Shown: positions 18,599-26,274 of the stretch, one piece after another
Layout: the number at the start of each line of letters is the position of its first letter
Position numbering within the stretch: position 1 is the first letter of the stretch
DNA from: Alphaproteobacteria bacterium
Lineage (GTDB): Bacteria; Pseudomonadota; Alphaproteobacteria; Bin65
Length of the DNA: 64,000 nucleotides
Assembly: GCA_021776685.1 (NCBI GenBank)
Contig: JAJFFJ010000083.1
Span: forward strand, 1-64,000
Reading direction: 5' to 3'
Translations under genes and position numbers: made by a program
The notes under the pieces: model-generated
Told to the model about the DNA's origin: nothing
The model's database searches: none
What the model saw: only the letters and a program-made list of their open reading frames with translations

Positions 18599-19292
18599 CG
18601 GCATGAGCTGCGGCTACGGCGACTTCCGCGCCGTGACGGACCTCTCGCTCGAGGTGCGGGAAGGCAGCATCTTCGCCCTGATCGGCGCCAACGGTGCCGG
18701 GAAGTCGTCGACAATCCTGGCGATCGCCGGCCACGTGGCGTTGCAGGGCGGTGGGATCACATTCGAAAATCAGGAAATCTCAACGCTCCCCGCCCGGCGG
18801 CGGGTGCATCTGGGCATCGCAATAGCGCCGGAGGGCCGGCAGCTGTTTCCCGACCTGACCGTGCGCGAAAACCTGATCGTCGGCGGGATGATCCACGACC
18901 GCAAGGCCGAGGCCGAAAATATCGAACGCGTCCTGGGCCTGTTCCCGCGGTTGGGCGAACGTCTTACCCAGCTCGCCGGCTCCCTGTCGGGCGGTGAGCA
19001 GCAGATGCTCGCCATCGGCCGCGCGCTGATGGCCCAGCCAAAGTTCCTGATGATCGACGAAGTCTCTCTCGGCCTGATGCCGGCCATGGTCGACGTCTGC
19101 TACAACGCCATTGCCGCCCTCAGGCAGGAGGGCATTACCGTCTTGCTGGTGGAGCAAAGCACCCAGCGGGCGCTCGACATTGCCGACGATGTCTGTGTGC
19201 TCGAATCAGGCCGCACGGTCTGGCAGGGGACCGCTGCGGAGGCCCGCGATGACCCCAGCCTTACCGCCGCCTATCTGGGCCTCAGCGACTGA
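18585..19292 (+). CDS. livF: ABC transporter ATP-binding protein, LivF type
   Basis: 235 residues from ATG 18585, chosen because the ribosome-binding site AGGAGG sits just upstream and the protein then starts MLRLDGMSCGYGDFRAV like other LivF proteins. A longer frame from 18477 would overlap livG by 122 bases. Walker A is GANGAGKSS, the signature is LSGGEQQMLAIGRAL, Walker B is FLMIDEVSLGL, and the H-loop is LLVEQS. It is the last gene of the transporter operon. Confidence 0.95.
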   Translation: MLRLDGMSCGYGDFRAVTDLSLEVREGSIFALIGANGAGKSSTILAIAGHVALQGGGITFENQEISTLPARRRVHLGIAIAPEGRQLFPDLTVRENLIVGGMIHDRKAEAENIERVLGLFPRLGERLTQLAGSLSGGEQQMLAIGRALMAQPKFLMIDEVSLGLMPAMVDVCYNAIAALRQEGITVLLVEQSTQRALDIADDVCVLESGRTVWQGTAAEARDDPSLTAAYLGLSD

Positions 19293-19390
19293 CCGGGCAG
19301 GATCGATGATTCTTGCCGGCGGATCATTCAGGGTAGACCGCACCAGCCTGGCCGTTCAGGGTGGCCCACTGCAGACAGGAACCTAGCCCC

Positions 19391-19993
19391 GTGCCCCAGG
19401 ATCAATCCCCAGCTTCACCTGCCACCGCATCAAGTGCCGAAGCGCCGCCGTCGATCAATCCCTACAATCTGATCTGGTCGATCGGCGCCATCGTCATCAT
19501 GATCTGGGCGATCCTTTCCGGTGATCGCTGGTTCCTGCAGTTCATCCACGTGATCAGCGCGCTTTTGTGGACAGGGGCGGATCTGTTCATGGGCTTTGTG
19601 GTCGGGCCGATCATGCGCAAGATGCCGCCGCCGGCGCGCGCCGCCTTCACCATGCGCCTGGTGCCGCGGATGCTGTTTCTGATGACCACGCTGTCAATTG
19701 TCGGCGGTACGTCCGGTTGGTTTCTGGCCGAACAATTGGGTTATTTCGACCTGGATTACCCGCAGCTCTGGTGGGTTATTGCTGCCGTCACCATTCTGAT
19801 CGTGCTCACCGTTCAGGGCACCGGCATCCTCTTGCCAACAAATCTGATCGTCTATTTTGAGCTCCGCAAACCGCAGCCGGACTACGACCGCATCGGGCGG
19901 CTGATGCGGTTCTATATTTTCCTGGTGGCGTCCCAGGGTGTTATGCAAATCGCCATGATCGTGATCATGACGCGCTTTTCGTCGGGGGTTTAA
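19391..19993 (+). CDS. Integral membrane protein with four helices, unknown function
   Basis: About 200 residues from GTG 19391 (AGGAA eight bases upstream). A Pro/Ala/Ser-rich start is followed by four hydrophobic helices: LIWSIGAIVIMIWAIL, FLQFIHVISALLWTGADLFMG, VPRMLFLMTTLSIVGG and WWVIAAVTILIVLTV. A fifth amphipathic or membrane helix follows near the C-terminus. The FIHVISALLWTG segment recalls the 'H..a...W.G' helix of CopD/DUF2269-like membrane proteins and of the PuuD membrane domain, but the match is weak. It lies between the transporter operon and a convergent DsbA-like gene. Confidence 0.82.
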   Translation: MPQDQSPASPATASSAEAPPSINPYNLIWSIGAIVIMIWAILSGDRWFLQFIHVISALLWTGADLFMGFVVGPIMRKMPPPARAAFTMRLVPRMLFLMTTLSIVGGTSGWFLAEQLGYFDLDYPQLWWVIAAVTILIVLTVQGTGILLPTNLIVYFELRKPQPDYDRIGRLMRFYIFLVASQGVMQIAMIVIMTRFSSGV

Positions 19994-20005
19994 GCCCGAA
20001 CCCGG

Positions 20006-20686
20006 CTACTCCGCTGCTGGGGCAGCTTCGCCTTCGGCCATTTCCTTTTGGATCTGCTCCCAGGCTTGCAGAAAGACGGCGGGGTCCTGGGCGCCCGAAA
20101 TGGCGTATTTGCGGTTGATGATGAAGCAGGGCACGCCCTGGACCCCCATTTGGCGGGCGGTGGCGTCTTCCTCGCGGATGCGCTCCACATCTTCGTCGGA
20201 CTCCAGATAGGTCCGCGTTGCCGCCTCGTCGAGACCGGCGGCCGTGGCGATCGCAACCAGCTCATCCACATCGCCAATGTCACGGGCGTCGATGAAATAG
20301 GCCTGGAAGAGCGCTTCCACCACCGTGTCCTGATCTCCGGTCTTGCCCGCGAAATCGATCAGCCGGTGGGAATTTACCGTATTGGGTTGCCGCGCCATCT
20401 GGCTGAAGTCGAAGGCTAGATCTTCGCCCTTTCCCGCGTCCTCGATGGCGGAATAAACCTTTTTGGCGCCTTCCTTGCCGCCAAACTTGGCCTCCAGATA
20501 GTCGCGCCGGTCCATACCCTCGTCGGGCATTTCCGGGTTCAGCTGGAAAGGCCGCCAGCCGACCATAACCTTGATGTCGTCTGGCTTCTCGGCAAGCGCA
20601 CGCTCCAGCCGGCGTTTGCCCACATAGCACCATGGGCAGACGGTGTCGGAAACAATGTCGATGGTAATGGTGGTCGGTTCGCTCAT
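20006..20686 (-). CDS. DsbA-family oxidoreductase (FrnE-like)
   Basis: 226 residues from ATG 20686, which follows an AAGGAG ribosome-binding site; the frame extends further upstream without support. It has no signal peptide, so it is cytoplasmic. The thioredoxin-fold active site CPWC is at residues 17-20 (IVSDTVCPWCYVGKRRLE), and the cis-proline loop is in QGVPCFIINRKYAISGAQ near residues 185-200. This is the FrnE/2-hydroxychromene-2-carboxylate-isomerase-like group implicated in thiol redox chemistry. Substrate is unknown. Confidence 0.93.
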   Translation of the reverse strand: MSEPTTITIDIVSDTVCPWCYVGKRRLERALAEKPDDIKVMVGWRPFQLNPEMPDEGMDRRDYLEAKFGGKEGAKKVYSAIEDAGKGEDLAFDFSQMARQPNTVNSHRLIDFAGKTGDQDTVVEALFQAYFIDARDIGDVDELVAIATAAGLDEAATRTYLESDEDVERIREEDATARQMGVQGVPCFIINRKYAISGAQDPAVFLQAWEQIQKEMAEGEAAPAAE

Positions 20687-20829
20687 ATCAGGCTCCTTTT
20701 GGCGACAAACATAAGACGCCCTCGCAGGAAAGGCGAGGGGAGTGGCCCATGAGAATGAGGCTGGTCCGTTAGGGGCTGGGGCTGGTAAGACTCCCCTCAA
20801 AGCCGGTCGGACACTGCCACGAGGCCATT

Positions 20830-21339
20830 GTGATCTACGAAACTGCCCAACTTTGGGACGCAATTACAGGAATCTGGGACGCCAGCGACCCGGCGGCTCT
20901 GCAAAACCAGCTGCGCATCTATATCTGGCTGTTTGCGACCGGATTCACTGGAACCGCCTGCTGGCGGGCCAAACACCGCTGGATGCGTCTCTCTATGCTG
21001 ATTGCCAACCAGGCGATCCAGCTGGCGATGATGACCACCGGATTTCAGAAAATCGTGACGATCCTGGAAGTCCCCTATACCAGCCTGGGGATATTCATCG
21101 GGTCGATCATAATTTCCGCCTGGATGTTCCGGTTTCGCAAGCCGCGCGCCTACCGTGACCTGGAGCGCAAGCGCAAACGGGAGGAAGCGGAAGCCGCGGC
21201 CCGCGAGTCCGATGCGCTTTCTCAGGAAGAGGTGCAGCACCTCAGCAATCAATGGATGGAGCCGCAACTCGTTCAGCCAAGCCAACCCGGCCAGCCTGCG
21301 ACACCGGGAGGTCTGCCACCCGGCCAACGCGGCAGCTAG
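20830..21339 (+). CDS. Hypothetical membrane protein with charged, proline-rich tail
   Basis: 169 residues from GTG 20830. There are likely three membrane segments: RIYIWLFATGFTGTACW (about 30-46), MLIANQAIQLAMMTTGF (about 57-73) and TSLGIFIGSIIISAWMF (about 86-102). A highly charged helix, RDLERKRKREEAEAAARE, and a Gln/Pro/Gly-rich tail follow. I do not recognise a family. It diverges from the DsbA-like gene and precedes an SDR gene by nine bases. Confidence 0.75.
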   Translation: MIYETAQLWDAITGIWDASDPAALQNQLRIYIWLFATGFTGTACWRAKHRWMRLSMLIANQAIQLAMMTTGFQKIVTILEVPYTSLGIFIGSIIISAWMFRFRKPRAYRDLERKRKREEAEAAARESDALSQEEVQHLSNQWMEPQLVQPSQPGQPATPGGLPPGQRGS

Positions 21340-21348
21340 AACGGCTGC

Positions 21349-22122
21349 ATGACAGTTTCCTTCGACGTTTCCGGCAAAGTGGCTCTGGTCACTGGCGCCT
21401 CTGGTGGGCTGGGCGCCCAATTCGCCCGGTGCCTGGCCGAAGCCGGCGCAAAAGTGGCGTTGACCGCCCGGCGTCTGGACGCTCTCCAGTCACTCTCCGA
21501 CGAATTGAATACGGCCGGCGCGACCACAATGCCGGTGGCCATGGATGTGACGAAGCGGGATCAGATTCTGGCGGCGCTGGACTTGGTCGAGGCTGAATGG
21601 GGCCTGGTGGACGTGCTGGTGAACAATTCCGGCATCGTCGTCAGCAAGCCGATCTTCGAACATACCGAAGATGATTGGGACTCAATCCTGGACGTGAACC
21701 TGAAAGGCGCGTGGCTGACGGGGCAGGAAGTGGCCCGCCGCCTGGTCGAGGCGGGCAAGCCCGGAAGCATCATCAACATCAGCTCCGCCCTCGGCTATGG
21801 TCGGGTATCAAGCCAGATCCACGAATATTGCGCGTCCAAGGCCGGACTGATCCACCTGACCAAGTCCATGGCGACGGAGCTGGCGCCCATGGGCGTACGC
21901 GTCAATGCGCTGGCGCCGGGCTATGTGATCACCGATCTCAACCGCGACTGGCTGACCGGCTCATCCACGGGCGAACGCCTGCGCCAGCGAATTCCGCAGC
22001 AACGCTTTGCCGAGGCGGACGAGCTTGATGGCGTCATACTGCTACTCGCCTCCGATGCCGCAGCCTACATGACCGGCAGCGTCGTCGAGATCGATGGCGG
22101 GCTCTCGGTGGTGAGCGTTTAG
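21349..22122 (+). CDS. Short-chain dehydrogenase/reductase
   Basis: 257 residues, classical SDR. The nucleotide-binding motif is VTGASGGLGAQ near residues 14-24, the structural motif is VLVNNSG (NNSG instead of the usual NNAG), and the active site is Ser in SSALGYG with Y-x3-K in EYCASKAG. The end, YMTGSVVEIDGGLSVV, is typical of ketoacyl-reductase-like enzymes. It is just upstream of an acyl-CoA dehydrogenase, suggesting oxidation of a hydroxyacyl-CoA or alcohol intermediate; the substrate is not deducible. Confidence 0.92.
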   Translation: MTVSFDVSGKVALVTGASGGLGAQFARCLAEAGAKVALTARRLDALQSLSDELNTAGATTMPVAMDVTKRDQILAALDLVEAEWGLVDVLVNNSGIVVSKPIFEHTEDDWDSILDVNLKGAWLTGQEVARRLVEAGKPGSIINISSALGYGRVSSQIHEYCASKAGLIHLTKSMATELAPMGVRVNALAPGYVITDLNRDWLTGSSTGERLRQRIPQQRFAEADELDGVILLLASDAAAYMTGSVVEIDGGLSVVSV

Positions 22123-22226
22123 AGCACTTTGGCGCGCCGGCCGATCTAGTGAGCCAGTGCCACCATCGAATTGGCGCCCTGTCCCTATGCGGGATGCCCC
22201 AAAACCCAAGACTTTAGAGGCCCCAG

Positions 22227-23429
22227 ATGGATTTCACTCTTCCCCCGGAAATCGAAGACTACCGCCAGCGTGTGCGGGCGTTCGTGGACCAGCACATTAT
22301 GCCCGTGGAATCCGATCCGGATGCCTGGGATGACTATGAAAACATCAACGAAGCGGCTCTCGAAAAGCTGCGGGAAAAGGCGAAGGCGGAAGGCCTCTGG
22401 GCTTTTGGCATGCCGAAGGAGCGGGGCGGCCAGGGCCTGTCCATCGTCGCCATGGCGGCGCTTTACGAGGAGGCCAACCGGTCGATCTTCGGCCCTTGCA
22501 CCTTCAATTGCGCCGCGCCCGATGATGGCAACATGATCCTGCTCAACCGTGTCGCCACCGACGCCCAGAAGGAGCGGTGGTTGCAGCCGATCATCGACGG
22601 CAAGGTGCACAGCTCCTTCGTAATGACCGAACCGCACCCGGGCTCCGGCTCCGACCCCGCCGGCATGATGATGACCAAGGCGGAGAAGAAGGGCGACAAG
22701 TGGGTCATCAACGGCGACAAGTGGTTCATCACCGGCGCGGGGGCCGCGGAACATTTCATCGTCATCGCGCGCACGTCAGACGACCCGCGCCGCGGCCTCT
22801 CGGCCTTCCTGCACCATCGCGACGACCCGGGTTTTGATCTCCTGCGCCGGATACCGATCATGGGGCCGGAGGAGCATGGCGGCCATTGGGAGGTGCGCTA
22901 CACCGACTTCGAGGTGCCTGAAGAGAATATGCTGATGGCCGAGGGCGAGGGGCTCAAGGCCACCCAGATCCGCCTTGGCACGGCGCGTCTGACCCATTGC
23001 ATGCGCTGGACCGGCCTCGCCAAACGCTGCCTGGAAATTTGCGCACCCTATGTGAAGGAGCGGAAAAGCTTCGGCATGACGCTTGCCCAACACGAGGGCG
23101 TGCAATGGATGCTGGGCGAGGCGGCCATGGAGATCAATATTGGCCGCCTGCTGACCATGCATGCGGCCTGGAAGCTCGACCAGGGCGACTTCGCCCGAAA
23201 AGAAGTGAGCATGGCCAAGGTTGCGGTGTCGGAAGTGCTGCACAAGGCCGCCGACACTGGCATCCAGCTCCTCGGCGCCAAGGGCTACTCAAAAGACACC
23301 CTGCTCGACTGGATCTACCGCTACTGCCGCCAGGGCCGCCTCGTCGACGGCGCCAGCGAAGTGCACAAGATGGTGCTGTCGAACTACCTGCTCGCGGAGG
23401 GCGACGACTTCTGGCGGTGGGGCGTGTAG
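22227..23429 (+). CDS. Acyl-CoA dehydrogenase (ACAD10/11-like)
   Basis: 400 residues, full length. An N-terminal helical domain is followed by the FAD-binding middle domain (SFVMTEPHPGSGSDPAG, about residues 131-147; WVINGDKWFITGAG) and the C-terminal helical bundle. The end carries RLVDGASEVHKMVLSNYLL; the Glu within 'DGASEVH' is in the region of the family's 'DGP.EVH' signature. It is an FAD enzyme introducing a double bond into an acyl-CoA. This is the last gene before the AT-rich patch. Confidence 0.93.
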   Translation: MDFTLPPEIEDYRQRVRAFVDQHIMPVESDPDAWDDYENINEAALEKLREKAKAEGLWAFGMPKERGGQGLSIVAMAALYEEANRSIFGPCTFNCAAPDDGNMILLNRVATDAQKERWLQPIIDGKVHSSFVMTEPHPGSGSDPAGMMMTKAEKKGDKWVINGDKWFITGAGAAEHFIVIARTSDDPRRGLSAFLHHRDDPGFDLLRRIPIMGPEEHGGHWEVRYTDFEVPEENMLMAEGEGLKATQIRLGTARLTHCMRWTGLAKRCLEICAPYVKERKSFGMTLAQHEGVQWMLGEAAMEINIGRLLTMHAAWKLDQGDFARKEVSMAKVAVSEVLHKAADTGIQLLGAKGYSKDTLLDWIYRYCRQGRLVDGASEVHKMVLSNYLLAEGDDFWRWGV

Positions 23430-23639
23430 AGACGGTATCGGTAAATTAAGCGGATTAGGTATCTCAATAGGCTGCGATTGAATATTTTTCCGTCTGGCTC
23501 CCCTCTCTCGGTCTAACCCCCAAACAACCTTAGCTTGTTGATCCTGCATCTCCACCAAATCAGTAAGTGGCGCGTTCTTTACACCAATCTCAAGTTGAGT
23601 CATGATTAATATTGCAATTACCTAGTTGGGTGAGGGCGG

Positions 23640-24008
23640 GTGAGGCGAATTGCTGGCAGAAGAGTGGGCCACCTTTTGGTTCTTGGGCTATGCATCGGGG
23701 CGAGTAGCTGCGCTGTCCGCTATCATGACAAGAAAACCGGAGAAACCCACATCATCGGCTTTGGTCACATGGTGATGAAGGCAGCGCCTGCTGGGCAAGA
23801 CAAGGTCGCGGTAGTTAGCGGCGTCGACATCTGGGGATTTGGATTTTCTGCGTTAAAGGGTGATGGCGTCATACTCACGATCGGTTACAGCAGCGAGAGG
23901 CAGGTACAGATTGTCAAGAAGGACGCGAGGCTGGGCCTGAAGTGGCCGGCGCGTGGATTGCTGAAAATGCTGGTCTTCGATCGACCGCAGGCGGAGACCA
24001 AAAAATAG
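23640..24008 (+). CDS. Small predicted lipoprotein, unknown family
   Basis: 122 residues from GTG 23640. A signal sequence (RRVGHLLVLGLCIG) ends in a lipobox, ASSC, with Cys near residue 24, so it is probably membrane-anchored by a lipid. The rest is rich in Lys, Gly and Val, with YHDKKTGETHIIGFGHMVMK and a repeated beta pattern. I do not recognise the family. It is followed after 10 bases by a second lipoprotein. Base composition is more AT-rich than the flanks. Confidence 0.72.
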   Translation: MRRIAGRRVGHLLVLGLCIGASSCAVRYHDKKTGETHIIGFGHMVMKAAPAGQDKVAVVSGVDIWGFGFSALKGDGVILTIGYSSERQVQIVKKDARLGLKWPARGLLKMLVFDRPQAETKK

Positions 24009-24018
24009 GGAGGCAGGT

Positions 24019-25038
24019 ATGATGCAAAGTGGATTTTATCGTGGGATTGGCATTTCTGCTGCTGCGTTCCTGGTTGTCGGCTGTGTCGGCCAGGATACGA
24101 TTCTATTTGCGACCAAGACAAATGTCGGCATCGATATCGACACCAAGCCCCCAACTGCTGAAATCACCATTGCTCGCCGTGAGATCGTAATCTCGCCGAC
24201 CTACGAAAAAGGGAAAAAACCCAGCGTCCTTGGAAGTTTTCGTTTCGGATCCGAGAAACCTTTTAACAATGGAATTTCCGGGACATTTGCCGGCGGCGCA
24301 GCGGCGATTGCGCTTGCAAAGAAAGATCCAGCATCCGGGATTACCGACAAGACCGAGCCTGGTGTGGTAGAAGGAATTGAAAAGGATGCTCAACTCTGTT
24401 TGGCCAAAAAACCGAAGGGACGGTATTGGAATCTCCGGATCGAGCCTGATAGCGGCATCGTCCGGCCGTTTGTGTTCGGTACAGATACCTCTTTAGGTTT
24501 GAAGATCGCTTGGTCCGGCCTGGCAGCAGCGCTGCCCGACTCCCTCAAGCTTGGATACAATCGCAAAGAGATGGTCGTGGCCGGGCTTAGCGTCGTAAAG
24601 AATCATGAAACAAACAAACCGAACTGCAAATATATAGTTCGCATGACGCCCTTTATCGCAACAATCGACCACAGCAGCAGTACAGCTAAGCCGCTAGATA
24701 CCAAGTTACGATTGGTCCAATATTTCGCGACTGGCAAGGCGGCCGTTTATCTTGCACTCAGGAAGGAAATAAGAGATGTCCTAATCAAGAAAATTATCCC
24801 TGACGCTAAAGTCAAAGATATTAAAGTAGATAATAAATCTACGAGCCGGAAAACAATATTATGCTGGCTCAAGACGGACAACGCAAATAAAACAAAACAA
24901 TTAAAAGAATATGCAAAGAATAATACCGGCCGAGATATCGATGTGCTGGATATAGTTCACGAAAAAGGGAAGGACCGCGAACAACTGCGCCAAGATTTTA
25001 TCAAAGAAAAAGATATCAAATGCCCAAGTGGAGGATAG
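24019..25038 (+). CDS. Predicted lipoprotein, unknown family
   Basis: 339 residues with a strong GGGAGGCAGG ribosome-binding site. The signal sequence ends in a lipobox, VVGC (Cys near residue 22). The mature part starts VGQDTILFATKTNVGIDIDTKPPTAEI, suggesting an extracytoplasmic beta-rich domain. The C-terminal third (about residues 240-339) is very rich in Lys, Asn and Ile and its codons are AT-rich, unlike neighbouring genes. Two cysteines near residues 282 and 335 could form a disulfide. No family recognised. Probably horizontally acquired. Confidence 0.8.
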   Translation: MMQSGFYRGIGISAAAFLVVGCVGQDTILFATKTNVGIDIDTKPPTAEITIARREIVISPTYEKGKKPSVLGSFRFGSEKPFNNGISGTFAGGAAAIALAKKDPASGITDKTEPGVVEGIEKDAQLCLAKKPKGRYWNLRIEPDSGIVRPFVFGTDTSLGLKIAWSGLAAALPDSLKLGYNRKEMVVAGLSVVKNHETNKPNCKYIVRMTPFIATIDHSSSTAKPLDTKLRLVQYFATGKAAVYLALRKEIRDVLIKKIIPDAKVKDIKVDNKSTSRKTILCWLKTDNANKTKQLKEYAKNNTGRDIDVLDIVHEKGKDREQLRQDFIKEKDIKCPSGG

Positions 25039-25041
25039 AGA

Positions 25042-25188
25042 ATGGCGACGAAAAGATATCCGGGTATCGAGAAACAGCATGTCGGTACTACCGTCCAAAC
25101 CGCAGTGAACGATGGCGCTACGAAAGTCGTTTGTACCAAGGATGATGACGGAGACACTTGGACGATCGAAGTCACCAAACCTGACTAG
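25042..25188 (+). CDS. Small protein of 48 residues, unknown
   Basis: An ATG preceded by GGAGG (eight bases upstream) opens a 48-codon frame ending in TAG at 25186-25188, starting three bases after the lipoprotein stop. The product (MATKRYPGIEKQHVGTTV..., ending TIEVTKPD) is soluble, charged and has one cysteine. Position, spacing and a good ribosome-binding site make it a credible third gene of the same unit. No function can be suggested. Confidence 0.6.
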   Translation: MATKRYPGIEKQHVGTTVQTAVNDGATKVVCTKDDDGDTWTIEVTKPD

Positions 25189-25218
25189 CTTGAAATGGTA
25201 TTTACCACGAGTCCGGCC

Positions 25219-26274
25219 CTATTTTGAGACTAATGGGTCGACACTAAGCACCGACTTTACAGTTGCCAATGCCCCCTCATCCAGCGCGGCGTACTGCTCC
25301 CGGATAATTCGCCAGCACTTGGCCTGATATTTGAATACATCCTGGCTGTAGCTGTGGCCGAGCGCTTCATAGCTGAAGGTTGTATCGCCTGCGTCGATGG
25401 CGGCGGCGTTGGCCGCGAGGAAGGGCAGGTAGACGTCGCCGGCAAGCGAGAGCAGGTCGCCAACCGGGTGGCCGTCAAGTGCGGCACCGTCCAGCCAATT
25501 GCCTTCTACGCCAGAGGCATCTTCCAGCACCTGCAGCCATTGGAAGGTCGCGGGTCCATGTTCGGCCATGACCGCGCGGGATGTGGGATCGGTGGCCAGG
25601 GATTCGAGCTGCCCGTACCAACCCATGTCGGCGAGCGACGCGCGGCTGCCGAACAGGAACAGGCTTTTAGCCTGAAGCGCCTGCATGATTGTGAGCAGGC
25701 GGCGATAGACCTCTTCGATCAGGGGCGCATTTTCCGGCGTGCAGCCGACCAGGGCCATGCGGCTCTGCTGGCGCCGGGCGAAATGCAAGCCGGCGTCGCG
25801 CTGGATATCCTCGCTATAGCCGCCGCCCAGCAGTTCCGTCGCCACAATGCGGCTCTTGAACAGCGCGTCCGTTTCATGGCCCCAGCGGTAGTGGAAGGCG
25901 ATCTTGACGCCCCATTCGTCGGCCATGTCCTCAAGAAGATGGGAGAGAAAGGCGAGCGCGGGATCGTCCGGCATCACTGAGCGGTCGGCGCGGCGTGCCT
26001 CCAATTCGTAGGCCAACGGTGTGGTATCGTTGCGATAGCTGTCATCCTCCGGAAACCACATGATCGGCACCACCGGCGGCCTGATATGCTGGATCTCCTC
26101 ATAAGCCGGTTTCGACACCGGGTCGTGCGGCAGTCCCTCGGGCACCCAGTCCAGCGACGCCGGAACCCAGTCGAATGGAATGCGCCGGTAGCGGAGGAGC
26201 GCCCGCATCTTCAGCGCATAGGGAGAGCCGATGGAGCCGAACAGGCGGTGGCGGCTGGTCATGCGGCCAGTCAT
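25219..26274 (-). CDS. Glutathione S-transferase-like protein, long form
   Basis: About 350 residues, much longer than typical GSTs (200-230). The N-terminal thioredoxin-like part starts RHRLFGSIGSPYALKMRALL, and a helical GST C-terminal domain with extra sequence follows. A second start, Met-Thr-Ser-Arg-His at residue 5, is equally possible. It overlaps the acyl-CoA ligase gene by four bases and is the last gene of a six-gene operon. GSTs in catabolic operons often serve in reductive dehalogenation, ether cleavage or isomerisation; which applies here is not known. Confidence 0.88.
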   Translation of the reverse strand: MTGRMTSRHRLFGSIGSPYALKMRALLRYRRIPFDWVPASLDWVPEGLPHDPVSKPAYEEIQHIRPPVVPIMWFPEDDSYRNDTTPLAYELEARRADRSVMPDDPALAFLSHLLEDMADEWGVKIAFHYRWGHETDALFKSRIVATELLGGGYSEDIQRDAGLHFARRQQSRMALVGCTPENAPLIEEVYRRLLTIMQALQAKSLFLFGSRASLADMGWYGQLESLATDPTSRAVMAEHGPATFQWLQVLEDASGVEGNWLDGAALDGHPVGDLLSLAGDVYLPFLAANAAAIDAGDTTFSYEALGHSYSQDVFKYQAKCWRIIREQYAALDEGALATVKSVLSVDPLVSK

